A DNA stretch of 64,000 nt. Source: Carya illinoinensis (taxonomy: Eukaryota > Streptophyta > Magnoliopsida > Fagales > Juglandaceae). The translations under genes and the position numbers were made by a program. The stretch spans positions 40,461,501 to 40,525,500 of the forward strand of contig NC_056760.1 of assembly GCF_018687715.1 (NCBI RefSeq), in the 5' to 3' direction. Shown piece after piece: positions 11,760 to 22,229 of the stretch. Below the pieces are notes generated by a model. The model saw nothing but the letters and a program-made list of their open reading frames with translations, was not told the DNA's origin and ran no database searches. The stretch's first letter is position 1. Every line of letters begins with the position of its first letter.

Positions 11760-12814
11760 TTTTACTAACTTAAATATATTTTTACTTACTTAAAGTAGAT
11801 TGTTACTTAAATATATTTTTACTAACTTATTAATTTATTTTTACTAACTTATTAATTTGTATTTGTAACTTTTTTTTTTCCCAATTTTTTAGAAGTGAAA
11901 AGTTGAAAACCCTAATGGGTTAGGCTGAAACGGCGCCTCACTGCCTCACCTCCCCTCCCCTCCCCCTTCACTGAAAGTCTGAATCATTTTCTTCCTCGGT
12001 GCCTCACCTCTCATTTCAACCTTCACCGACAGAACCCTCACCTCTCATCTGAACCCGTGCCGTGTCGTCGCCCCTCCGACCTCCGTCACCCCTCTAAAAG
12101 CCCATTCTTTGCAAAACCGAGGTGTCTCTCTCTCTCTTTCTCTCTCTATAATTTGTATATCTTAACTATTTTTGCATTATTTTTGTTCATTTTCTTGATA
12201 GTTGTGGATATTAGGTTTGTTTGTATGCTGGAATCGCTGGATAGTTGTGGATTTTATGATTGTTGTGTGCTATTTATGAAAGGCCATGTGTTTTCTTCAT
12301 GAGAGATGGATGGGGGTCATGGGTTTAAGTGTACAAATGGTAGGAATTTATTAAAGTATGGAATTTGTTGGAATTTGTTGTTAGGATCTACTATGAAATA
12401 CACTAAATGTTGTTAGGATCAATCTCCTTCAGTAGCCCTTGATGATCTGAAATGCTATTACTTGTTTTTTCCCATTCCTCTAGTAAGCACTAAGCAGATT
12501 CGCAAAAGCTTTTAACCCAGTAAGCACTGAGTTCGCTCGAGCTCAGTGTCGAGCGAGGGTCGAGCGGCACACTCTGCTTGAGTTCGCTCGAGCTCAGTGT
12601 CGAGCGAGGGTCGAGCGGCACACTCTGCCTGAGTTCGCTCGAGCTCAGTGTCGAGTGATGCAACCACATTTATAGATTCATAGGACATTTTTTCTCATTA
12701 CTACTATATATGTATATCATATAAGTTACTTGAGTAATCTTTATATTAGTTCATGAATTTATTTTGTTTATGTTTATCTTATTTGTTGTGTTCTACAGTT
12801 CTAGTTATTAAATA
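11760..12814 (+). other. 5' leader and leader intron of the hAT transposase gene
   Basis: Between the satellite and the transposase start lies a CT-rich, leader-like stretch (11920-12120). A likely intron follows, running from GAG|GTGTCTCTC near 12120 to TTCTACAG near 12798, 17 bases before the ATG. A 51-bp repeat array is embedded in this intron. The splice sites are inferred, not proven. Confidence 0.4.
12529..12658 (+). repeat. 51-bp tandem array, CTCGAGC-rich (2.6 units)
   Basis: GAGTTCGCTCGAGCTCAGTG begins at 12529, 12580 and 12631, an exact 51-base period. The unit is related, in reverse complement, to the 51-bp units at 13068-13260 inside the neighbouring solo LTR: both contain CTCTGCCTGA followed within a few bases by TTCGCTCGAGC when read in the same orientation. 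Confidence 0.85.
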
Positions 12815-13028
12815 ATGGATATGGAAGGCACAAACACTCATACATCCACAGGTGCATCTTGTCCTGGCATTCCAGCCCCAAAACAACCGATTGATATTCC
12901 CAGTCCAATAGTTGATGAGTCTAGCGGACCAATAGGCTCTTCGGTAGGTACTCCTAGTGCCTTTCATTATACCCCTCGCCCTCCACCTGGTAGTAGAAAT
13001 ATTAAGAATAAGTCTGAGGTATGGTCCC

Positions 13029-14302
13029 TGATGACTTGCAAAAATTTCATATTGCAGAAAAGCCTCCGCTCGAGCGAATTCAGGCATATTCAAACGCTCG
13101 ACTACCACTCGACAGGGAGCTCGAGCGGGTTGCTGAAAAACAAAGATCGCTCAAGCGAAATCAGGCAGAGTCGAACGCTCGATGTGCGCTCGATAGGACG
13201 CTCGAGCGAAATCAGGCAGAGTCGAACGCTCGACGCGCACTCGACACCCCGCTCGAGCGAACATCGTATTTTGACAGATTTTAGGTTTTCCGCCGTGAGA
13301 CCATATAAAAGCAATTTTTCACTCTAGAGCCGCGAGTTTTGACTGAAGAACACTTTTTGGGAGAGAAAAACACAGTTAGAGGGATTCAATTCATCTGTTT
13401 TTGGAGGCAGAATTCCAATTATTGCACGTACGTTGGAATCATACACGAGCACGGACGAGAGAAAAGCATTGAATCGTTCCCTTGAGCTTTTGACGACGAG
13501 TTGAGGCTGCAATGAGGATTTTTCAGTGTTTATTTTCTTCTTCCCATCTTCTCAGAACAATTATGGTGAATTCGTTTATGTTGAATTCCATTTCTAGCAT
13601 GAGCTAAATTTTCTTCATTCTAGGAAAATGATGTAACCTATTTCCGAACTATGCTTGATTGTCTATGCTAATTTAATGCAATTCTCTCTTTGTTTATCTG
13701 ATTTATCCTGAATTTATTGCTTCTAATTAACTGGCCATTGATTAGATGATAAGTAATCTTGTGATTTGCTATCGAAAGAGGGAATCATAGGGTAGATCTT
13801 GGATATTTCAGCATAGGTAAGTATAGAGATCGAAAGACTTGTATGAACCTATGTAGTAATTAAATCATTGGTCTTATTGCGTTCTTGATTATTGAATTTG
13901 CATATTCTTGTGTGAATTGATAACCAAGAGTCAATTCCAATTGACTATCGAAAGAGGCTTTTGGATGAATTAGAGATTTGCTAATAGACAAAAGAGATTT
14001 AAATTAAATTAGCTGGATGAGAAAAGCATAGTGAAGAAGTAGGTGAAATCGATTTCCTAGAAGTTTTCTTCCCATTAATTTGATCTTCGAACGTAAGTGT
14101 TATTTCCCTTGCACATTTTTCTTTGAGTTGATCTAGTTTAGATTGCAACTACAAAAATCTTAGTGATTCCTCTACATAAAATCAAGTTTAGTATAATTTT
14201 GGTATTTGGCAAACGTAAGGTACTAATCCCTAAGGACGATACTCCTCTTATTACTTTACTATAAAACTACGATACTGTGCACTTGCAGTTTTGCACCGGT
14301 CA
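13029..14302 (+). mobile_element. solo LTR inserted in the transposase reading frame
   Basis: 1274 bases starting TGATGACTTGC and ending CACCGGTCA, flanked by a perfect 5-base duplication GTCCC (13024-13028 and 14303-14307). Removing it and one GTCCC restores the transposase frame exactly. The 3' part reads CTAATCCCTAAGGACGATAC, a phrase typical of Athila/Tat-like gypsy LTRs as I remember them. There is no gag-pol, so it formed by LTR-LTR recombination. It carries a 51-bp repeat array near its left end. Orientation is assigned from that phrase. Confidence 0.85.
13068..13260 (+). repeat. 51-bp tandem array with GCTCGAGCG, in the solo LTR
   Basis: GCTC(G/A)AGCG recurs near 13069, 13119, 13149, 13200 and 13251, mostly at a 51-base spacing, with CAGGCAGAGTCGAACGCTCG between. 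It is the reverse-orientation relative of the array at 12529-12658. The three overlapping open frames here are artefacts of the 51-base (17-codon) period. Confidence 0.8.
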
Positions 14303-16396
14303 GTCCCACTTCACAAGAGTGCCCGATTGTGATCCCCAAGAGCCTATAGCTACTTGTAATCATTATCATAGGCGATGGAAATGTCATCCCAAAAGGCAAT
14401 GCACTTCGGCCATGAAAACACACATCCAACTTTACCCCAAAAACCGTAAGAGTAAATTGGATAAGAGTCAAACATTCTTGGTCCCGGAAGTAAGAAGTGA
14501 AGGAGGGGAAGGGGAGAAGACCTTAGGGATGGCCAAATATAATGAGAAAAAAATCCGAGCTGCCCTTACTAGGATGGTGATAGTGGATGAGCTACCATTT
14601 AGATGTGTTGAGGGAGAAGGGTTTCGGGAATTTGTTAAAGCCCTTGATCCAAGGTTTCCTATTCCTTCTCAATTTACCGTAATGCGTGACTACATGAGGG
14701 TATTCTTGAGAGAGAATGATAGTTTGAAGAAAATGTTTCTGACCACCAAACAAAGAGTATGTTTGACCACCGACACTTGGACTTATATCCAAAATATTAA
14801 TTACATGTGTGTGATCACTCACTTCATTGATAATAATTGGAAGTTGCATAAGCGAATCATTTCATTTGTTCGGATTAGCGACCATAAAGGGGCAACGATT
14901 GGGAGGGAGTTGGAGGAGTGTATGCTTGATTGGGGCATTGAAAAAATCCTCACAATTACAGTGGATAATGCTACCTCTAACGACTCTGCTATTGATTGAT
15001 TGAGAACAAGGGAAATAGGAAGTGCAGATTGTATAGCAAGTCACGAGTTTATTCACATGAGGTGTACGGCACACATCTTAAACCTTATTGTGAGTGAAGG
15101 TTTGAAAGATGTTGATGACTCAATTGTAAGGGTCCGAAATTTGATTAAGTATGTGAAGTCTTCTCCCCAAAGACTTGCCACTTTCAAGTCTTGTGTTGAT
15201 AGATCAAAAGTTCAATGCTCTAGTTTTTTGACTCTTGACGTGCCTACTAGATGGAATTCGACTTTTCTTATGTTGGACGTGGCTGAGAAGTATCAAAAAG
15301 TTTTCCAACTTTTGCTTGATGAAGATCCCTACTCACGAGTTTATTTGTCTGAGGATGGACATGGGAGAAAGGGTCTAGGAGCTCCTGGGCCGGATGATTG
15401 GGAGACCATAAGAAACTTTTCGAAATTTCTTCAAATATTTTATGGTGTTACATTGTGCATTTCTGGTACACTATATGTCACATCAAATAATTATATCCAA
15501 GAGCTTATTGCCATTCATAAACACTTGAATAATTTTTGTGACAATAGTAATCGACGTTTGAGTTCAATGACTTTCAGAATGAAGACAAAGTATAATAAAT
15601 ATTGGGGTAATCTTGAAAAAATAAATCAGTTGTTGTTTATTGCTACTATTCTTGATCCGCGGTTCAAATTGGTTACTCAAGCATATTGGTTCAAGAAAAC
15701 ATTGAGTGAGGAGAAGGGTGAGGAATTTGTTGCACTCCTCAAGAGGGATATGGAATATTTGTATGAGGCATATGTAGAGTTTGGTGGTGGGTGCGTAACT
15801 GGTGCTAGCAAAACTCAAAGCGGTGAAGCTAGTGCATCAATGGGGAGTAATAGTACAGTTACAGACTATGATCCCTTGGATTTTTTGAGGGAGTTTCATA
15901 AAGAGCATACAACATCCTTGATGGATTGTAAGTCGGAGTTAGAGCGGTATTTGTTGGAGAACATTGAGATTCCTACGGGAAGTTTCAATATTTTAATTTG
16001 GTGGAAAGTCAACTCCACCAAGTATCCAGTTCTTGCTCTAATGGCAAGAGATATCTTGGCCATTCTTATCACCACCGTTGCATTTGAGTCAGCATTTAGC
16101 ACAGGAAGCCGTGTCCTGAAACCGTTTAGGAGCTCTTTGGCTCCTAGAACTGTAGAAGCTCTCGTGTGCTCGCAAAAGTGGTTGAAATCTACTCCCATAT
16201 GCTTGAGTCAAAATTATTCTGAAGCCATTGATGATGCAGAGAGCTATAACCTAGACTCAGGTAATGTATTTAGAGATTTTTTTAAGTTGTTATATGAGTT
16301 GATTTTAACATTTTGTAATACTAATTTCCTATAATTTAACATCTTAATGCAGAATTAGCCAATTCTATGACCAGCATACTTCGTGAAGAGGATTGA

Positions 16397-16904
16397 CAAT
16401 ATTGTTTCTGGTATCTTATTTCAATTTTGCTTTCTTTATTTTTATAAATTTATATGGTATCTTATTTCTTTACTAATTTTGTTCTTTTTTTTTTTCAAGC
16501 ACAAGTTGAAAAATGACATTTTTTGGACCTTTGATTATGTATTTTTAATTTTAGGTTGTAATTTTGGACCTTTGGTTATGTATTTTTAATTTTAGGTTTT
16601 AATTTTGGTTATATATTTTTAATTTTAGGTTGGAATTTTGGTTATGTAATTTTAATGTGTGTATTTAGTTTTAATTTAGTTTTTAATTTTGGTTGCACAT
16701 TTGAATTTAGTTTTATTTTTTATAGTGATAGATTTTGAATTTAGTTTTATTTTCTAATGTGATGATTTTGGTTAAATAAATTAGAAATCTCAAATTATAT
16801 TTTTTAAAAAAATTGATATAGAACCCCAAATCCGATTAGAGTTACAAATTGTAAAATTGAAATGTTAATTGAGTCAAAAAAAAAGTTTAAAAAAAAGCCC
16901 AATA
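16397..16904 (+). other. 3' flank of the transposase gene inside the hAT
   Basis: T-rich non-coding DNA between the inferred transposase stop and the right subterminal repeats. It contains short direct repeats of TTTTGGTTATGTATTTTTAA near 16550-16640. Presumably it is the 3' untranslated region and poly(A) area. Confidence 0.4.
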
Positions 16905-17060
16905 AAAAGCCCAACTCCGACTCCACTCCGACTCCGACAAGTTGAAGTCGGAGTCAGAGCGGAGTGGGATGTAAGCGGAGTCAGAGTCGGAAGTCGGATT
17001 CGGCCTCCGACAAAGTCAGAGTCGGAGTTGGAGGAGACCAAATCCGACTCCGGTTGAATC
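16905..17060. repeat. right subterminal GACTCCG-rich repeats of the hAT
   Basis: Inverse counterpart of 8640-8805, with repeated CGACTCCG and GTCGGAGT motifs, ending at the right terminal inverted repeat (17063-17074). Confidence 0.7.
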
Positions 17061-17074
17061 GGTGCTCAGCCCTA

Positions 17075-17082
17075 CTTAAAAG
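17075..17082 (+). repeat. 8-bp target-site duplication of the hAT element, right copy
   Basis: CTTAAAAG immediately after TGCTCAGCCCTA, identical to 8601-8608. Confidence 0.9.
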
Positions 17083-17097
17083 AGACATCATGAGTTT

Positions 17098-17124
17098 TAA
17101 GCATGCTGTTCGGTTCTGTAATTA
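17098..17124 (+). repeat. right arm of the 27-bp palindrome, unit 1
   Basis: TAAGCATGCTGTTCGG and the following bases pair with 8578-8604. See the left arm for the comparison with unit 2. Confidence 0.8.
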
Positions 17125-17435
17125 ATACCTACTGTATCCACAATTGAGACCAATGAAATTATCCACTATATATGAAAATGTAGATAATACAAATTAATTG
17201 ATCTCGGTGGTCACCCACGCATTCTCTCTCTATAACAAGCTAAAAACGGGGAAGAGAGGGATAAATATAGTGGAGAGGAAGCCCCTCTACACTGTCATAG
17301 CTCTCTTTTGTTTGTCTTCATGGATTCTACTTAATTTACTAGAAATGTGTTTGCCTTATCCAATCACTATTTTACAAACTATAGCTTAAATTGTTATGTT
17401 AGTGTGGGATATGTGTCTTATATGGGATGTAATTA

Positions 17436-17605
17436 CACTACAAGAAAATTATCTATTCGTGAACATATATATATATATATATATATATAATCCTACTAAA
17501 ATGACTATTTTATGTCAACATAAGTATATTTTCGTCACAAATGATTATTCTTATCGCAAATAACTCGTTATAAATGTTCATTTTTTCTTATTGTAAATTA
17601 AGTAG
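17436..17605. repeat. possible small CACTA-type MITE
   Basis: CACTACAAGAAAA at 17436 matches the consensus end of plant CACTA (En/Spm) elements. A degraded inverse counterpart (TTTTTTCTTATTGTAA) lies near 17582-17600. Both also occur in unit 2 (24469-24625), so the insertion predates the duplication. A 25-base AT run lies inside. Confidence 0.35.
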
Positions 17606-17688
17606 GGACTATGTTTAGGCTATATCTCCCATATACATAAACCAATCATGCTCTAGTTATAAGAGTGCGAAGATGTATCATGCATCTA

Positions 17689-19838
17689 AGTAGGGCTGTT
17701 CATCCGGGTTCCAACCCGGGAACCCGGATATATCCAAACTGGAACCCGGATTTGAAATCCGGGCCGAAACCCAGACCAGGTTAGCCCGGGTCTTATCCGG
17801 GTCAGAACCCGGATGAACACGGGTTTTGCAAAACCCGGATTCCGGGTTCCGGATTGTACCCACTTTTGTTTTCCTAATGCTTTAAAAGCATAATTTCTTT
17901 TTAAATAAAAACCTATATTATATTAAAGATTTTTTAAGAAAAATCAGTGTTGAAAAGCATAATTCTCTTTATAAAAAAAGCTATATTTATTATAGAAATA
18001 TTTTAAAAAATGTTGAAAATCATACTTTTTTTTTTAAAAAGCCTATATTTTGTGAAAATTTTTCTAAGAGGTAATGTTAAAAAGCATAACATTGTTTGGA
18101 ATAATAAAATATATAAAAATGAAAAACAAAGCATACAATCCACTAGATATTAGATTACATTACAAAATATCAATAACAGTCTTCCATGTGATTTAATCAC
18201 ACTAAATAAAACTTCAAGTATATTCATTGTAGCCACCCAAATGGAAGACAACCGCTACATTGAATTCCTAGTATATTCTCTGCAGCCACCCAAACTGAAG
18301 AGTAAGAATGTATTTCAACAGATAAAAACACAAACCATGAAAAGGAACACTAAATTCTCCATTTACATAACTGGGTGAATAAAAAAAAGAGAGATAGATA
18401 AAACTAAGGATATGACAACTCCAACATAATAGGTTATCAAGCCAATCAATTGGACTGCTCTAGGGTGTGATTTTAGGTACTGCTCCAGTTGCTTTTTGTT
18501 GTTGATCTCCTCTCTAATAGGAGCAACAAACATGATCTCATTCTTCCTAGGTGTACCTCCTTTCTTGGGTAAGAACTGATGGGGAAACAGAAAGCAGAGG
18601 CACACATCAAGTGATACACAACAAGATTTATGAGCTAATAACAAAATCAACTGAACTTGTCCTTGAAGACTTCCCATCATAAATTCAGTACTGTTATGAT
18701 AGAATGCACAAGGCCGACTCAGTTTTTATTGAAGCATAAAATAAAATAATATATAGGCAAATATCAATTTAAGAGCGAGAAAAGGGGGGGAAAAACAAAA
18801 GGTATATTAAATGTGTGTTCTCACTTCTCATCTATCCTCTTTTAGTAGTCACACAGCTATCCTACACATTTCTATTGTGCTCTTTCAGTCATTAGATGAA
18901 ACTTCCTACAGATCCCATGAGGTGGTGATCATTAATTTTCTAGCAGGATATAAATTCAGTACTCTCAAAATTACAAAAAGATTATGAGTGAAGTCCTCAA
19001 AATTCAAGCAGAAGAAAGACCAGAACCTGTATAACCATATATGACAGAGCATTCAAGGCATGCACAGATTAAAGCCTATTTTGACTTTGTGGAAAAACAT
19101 ATGTACTCAAGCTTTGATTTTAAAGTAGGAGATCACAAACCATAAGAGCAAGGATGGGTCTGTTTCTGACTTCAGATAATGTTTACTTGAAGAAGTTAAC
19201 ACTGGTTGACTAAGCAGAAGTGGTAAAGCTGAATTTATGACCAGAATTTGATTAAATCAAATGCTACCGAGCAACATACTACAATTTCTTCTCAATGGTT
19301 ACTTACCGATCATGGCTAGTTCAGGATCGGTTTTTAGTTGGCATAAATTAAACTAAAAAGAGTCTAAAACCCAGTCCACCAATAAGGGTCCTTGCAGCTG
19401 GATCCTATATGCAATGAAGATATGAGAATTAGGGAATAAGGGCAAGTTAATTTGTTACCCTCCTTCCTAATCCTATAGTCCCTTGAAATTTCAATTATAT
19501 AAATTGAATGTATGTGCATTTAAAATTAAAAAAAAAAATAAACATCTCCATTCAAAATATCAGTATATACTTTATACCCATGTTTAACAAAATAACAAAA
19601 AACATACCCAAATCAACAAAGTAATAAAAGAAAAAAAAATCCTAAAAAATTGTTCATCACTGTAATCAACATCAACGACTCTAGATTTTTCTTCACGTTT
19701 CCTAAGATCTATCAAACTCATGACAGCATATACTTTATACCACCAAACATATAACAGCATCACGTTGCCTCACTTCAACAATCAAGCGGGTAAAGTAAGT
19801 ATATTGTAGGCACGAAAGTTAATAGAAGCCCAGATACA
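17689..19838. mobile_element. 2.15 kb insertion with one hAT-like end and a captured gene fragment
   Basis: Unit 2 reads from CATGCATCTAAG directly into GGAATGTTGG (24703-24723), whereas unit 1 has about 2150 extra bases. The left edge begins TAGGGCTGTTCATCCGGGTT, like a hAT terminus, followed by about 170 bases full of CCGGGTT and its complement. I find no matching inverted end on the right, so the element is truncated or part of the length was lost from unit 2. A fragment of a methyl-CpG-binding-domain gene lies inside at 18434-18575. The rest is intron-like AT-rich DNA. Confidence 0.55.
18434..18575 (-). pseudogene. fragment of an MBD (methyl-CpG-binding domain) gene, MBD10/11-like
   Basis: On the minus strand a splice-acceptor-like CCCCATCAG is followed by about 40 codons reading [23 protein letters not shown] and [11 protein letters not shown]. 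This is the start of the second exon of plant MBD10/MBD11-type proteins, which bind or resemble binders of methylated CpG in chromatin. After KSHP the frame is lost through small deletions, although remnants corresponding to A-V-x-E-F-D-W can still be followed out of frame. No other exon of such a gene is recognisable nearby. The open frame that continues to 18363 is therefore chimeric. It is best read as a transposon-captured or orphan exon. Confidence 0.65.
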
Positions 19839-20536
19839 ATATGTTATGAAATATATTTCGATATCAACCACCTTCTCTTCAAAGAGTTTGATAGTGGACT
19901 TTTTTTTCTTTTTCTTTTTCTTTTTTAAATCACGAGCCATTGGGTTTCATTGATGGTTTAATTTGTGTTGCACTAAATGATCCCCTTATTAAGTTACCCT
20001 TTTAGTTTGGGATGCATGGTAGTGTTTTATATTGATCTCAGAGCTTAGCCAAATGTTAATGAAAGTCATAATTTAACTAATGTGACTCAAATTTAGTATA
20101 TATTCGATTAGTCAAACTAAAGTCATCCACAATATTAACTACAATAAATCTATCCCACAAGTCATATACGACTTAAACTGTAACAAAGTCGTATTTATAT
20201 TTTATTATTTCCAACAAACCCTGTCCCACATGTTCTCTTCTCCTTCCCACAGCTCGATTAATGGAAAATTGCATTAATGCAATGCCTAGTAGTAGAACAA
20301 TATGTTACTCAACTAGAAATGCTAATTTTATAGATTGTGAAAATAAAAATAAAAATAATTGTTGGGGAGAGTTGAAAATTATGAAAATGAAAATAGAAAT
20401 GTATTTAAACAAATAAAAAATTGTATTAAAAATAGATTAAAAAATAATAATAATTTATTATTATAAATAATGAGATGGCTAAAAATCCAACGTAGAGTTT
20501 AAGTTTTGAGTAATTAGTCAAAAACAAAAAAGTCTC
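19839..20536. other. end of unit 1, no gene seen
   Basis: Non-coding sequence matching 24725-25489, including TTGATGGTTTAATTTGTGTTG and the AAATAAAAATAAAAATAATT run. No open frame is conserved between the two copies. Confidence 0.6.
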
Positions 20537-21143
20537 ATTATCTATACACACCACACGCCGAATTTATTTTTATTTTTTCATATTTTTTATAGTTTTTGTT
20601 TGTTATATTCATCTTTAATTACATGAATTATTCTACTTATCATCCATAAATTACATATTTGATCAGAGAAAAATAAATAAATAAATGTGATGTATATGAA
20701 TAATGAATATGATTTTTCTTAAACTAATTTGTCGGCCATCCCTTTCATTTCTTCTGATAATATTGTAAATGCAATAATGTGATATGTTTTAAGTAATTTT
20801 TTCTATCAACTATTTGAAATGTACTACGCCACTTTGTACGACTATGAATGAAAAGAATTAATATGGAAAAGAAAATTTATCTTTTATTTCTAAGAACAAA
20901 GAAGAAGAAGTTCCCTAAAATATGCCAATTACCAAAGGCATTGTTTTTGTAAAGAAAACAAAAGACATTATACTTCGTAACTGACTGTAATTAAGCGCAG
21001 AACTTAATTCATGACAACATAGAAATGATGATTAAAAAAAAAAAAGACAGGAAAACATAGAAAAGGAGCACTGTAAATCGTATGGCATATAGGTAATAAC
21101 AGAGCACTTGAAACCAAAATCCAAATGACTGAAATGAGGAAGG

Positions 21144-21991
21144 CTAGGCAGAGCTTGAATCCTTGACGATGGTGACAGGGCAAGTAGCATTTGTTACCAC
21201 ATAGTTGCTCACGCTTCCCACCAGAATCCTGTTTTCCAAAATCACAAATCACGCACAGAATATATCTACAATTAAGTGGGCGGCGCCACGCCACTGAAAT
21301 TTTTTTTTTTAACCTATTTATAGACATGATGAAGAATTTAAGGAAAAAAAAAAAAAAAAAACGGCAGTAAATGAGATTTTTGTTAAGAGGAAAAATCAGA
21401 AAAGTGACCTTCGTATGGTACTAAGCCCCCTGCTTCCCATTACCAAAGAATCCAGCTTCAGATCTTCAACAGATTCTACAAGCTTCTCCCTCGGATCTCC
21501 CCAGTACACTTTCGTAACGATGTTTATCTAAAACGCATATTAGTTTATACAGATTAAGATAAAATTGTTGGATTCCAACGCCGGGTGTAGAAGAAAAAGA
21601 AAAACAATCTCCAGAAAAAGAAAAAACCTCTTTCTGTCTCCCTGCAGTGTCAAGCGTGTCAAGAACTTCCATATCAGTCCGAACATCATACTTCTTCATA
21701 ATCTCGGGCTCTCTGAACTCACTCAAAGGAATAAGAGCTGCAAGAAAAGAACCAATATCAAACTAGAACGGATCAAAGTTTGTATAGATCATGATCTTGA
21801 ATATTAAGATACTCACGAGAGCCAGATTTTGCCCAAAGCTGTTGACGAGACTTATCGATAGAGTTGGGGTTGATGTGGATGATGAAAAGGGTATCTCCTT
21901 TGTCGGCCAAATTATCTATTGCCCATTGCAGAGCCTGCTTGCTGCTCTTTGAGAAGTCCATGGCCACACCTATTTTCCTATCCTTCACCAT
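21144..21991 (-). CDS. universal stress protein (USPA domain), copy 2, four exons
   Basis: Minus-strand exons 21817-21991, 21628-21737, 21409-21527 and 21144-21228 have lengths identical to those of copy 1 (175, 110, 119, 85) and encode 162 residues. The ATP-binding G-2X-G-9X-G-S signature is intact (GSRG at 126-129, GS at 139-140). Compared with copy 1 the changes are V7I, H19Q, E47K, H50Q, L102V, G131S, S132T and I150T, all compatible with function, so both copies look active. Intron 3 is only 180 bases and probably closer to the ancestral form. The in-frame TTG upstream is not needed; the ATG at 21991 matches copy 1 and the family. The same TATA box lies upstream. Confidence 0.92.
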
Positions 21992-22205
21992 TTTCTGTCG
22001 TCTCAAAGCTGTTGCTTCCTCCTCTTCTTCTTCGGCTACCTCTGGCTTTAGTAATGGTCTGTCAGATCAGGAAAATCAGGAGCAATAGGTTTGGCGTGTG
22101 AACGTCAATTAAAAAAAAAAAAAAAAGCTAAGATTCCCCAGAAGATAAAACTTTGATGGCTTTTCAGTTTGCTATTACGGGATGCGTTTCTGATGCTTTT
22201 AGAGG

Positions 22206-22215
22206 TTATATAAAC
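22206..22215 (-). promoter_or_regulatory. TATA box of USP copy 2
   Basis: GTTTATATAA on the minus strand, about 215 bases upstream of the start codon, conserved with copy 1. Confidence 0.55.
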
Positions 22216-22229
22216 AAAGACATGAGAAG

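Larger units (their letters stand above)
12815..16396 (+). pseudogene. hAT transposase (BED finger, catalytic core, hAT-C), disrupted
   Basis: Reading-frame pieces 12815-13028, 14308-16260 and 16353-16396 (after a GT-AG intron at 16261-16352) form one frame of about 736 residues, close to the family norm. The order is: a proline/serine-rich N-terminus; a BED zinc finger (EVW|SHFT, TCNHY, MKTHI); a core with LTTDTWT and TVDNATSND; MRCTAHILNLIV; TRWNSTFLML; and the C-terminal dimerisation region (FNILIWWKVN, YPVLALMARDILA, ESAFSTGSRVL). Three lesions are visible. A solo LTR splits the BED finger at 13029-14302. A TGA at 14997-14999 stops the frame just after the second catalytic aspartate region. 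The second cysteine of the BED finger is tyrosine. The transposase normally cuts and pastes the element in the nucleus. Confidence 0.9.
8609..17074 (+). mobile_element. hAT-superfamily DNA transposon, autonomous-type but decayed
   Basis: An element of 8466 bases bounded by perfect 12-bp terminal inverted repeats, TAGGGCTGAGCA at the left and its complement at the right, and flanked by the 8-bp duplication CTTAAAAG. Unit 2 of the segmental duplication shows the site without the element (24101-24125, with a 4-base difference). It encodes a hAT transposase (12815-16396, broken). The element is unusually long because of an internal AT-rich satellite, a poly(A)-tailed insert of 1.5 kb and a solo LTR of 1.3 kb. 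TCGGAGTC-rich subterminal sequence at both ends resembles transposase-binding regions of other hAT elements. Without the secondary insertions it would be about 5.7 kb. Confidence 0.93.
3655..20536. repeat. segmental duplication, unit 1
   Basis: The left copy of a direct duplication whose other copy is about 20537-25489. Matching blocks in the same order are: 3840-6700 with 20700-22690 (USP gene and flanks), 7680-8604 with 23165-24111, 17083-17688 with 24118-24713, and 19839-20536 with 24725-25489. The blocks are near-identical where they align. Unit 1 is longer because of the hAT element (8609-17074), a 2.15 kb insertion (17689-19838), extra DNA in USP intron 3 and an insertion near 7214-7675. 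Breakpoints are estimated by eye to within tens of bases. Confidence 0.85.

Noticed and set aside
13021..13327. Extended transposase exon running into charged repeats after EVW
   Set aside because: The frame past 13028 is translated solo LTR. The GTCCC duplication shows that the real transposase resumes at 14308.
18363..18680. A 105-residue membrane-like protein on the minus strand
   Set aside because: Its middle is an out-of-context MBD exon and its hydrophobic tail is translated intron-like DNA, so it is not a real gene product.
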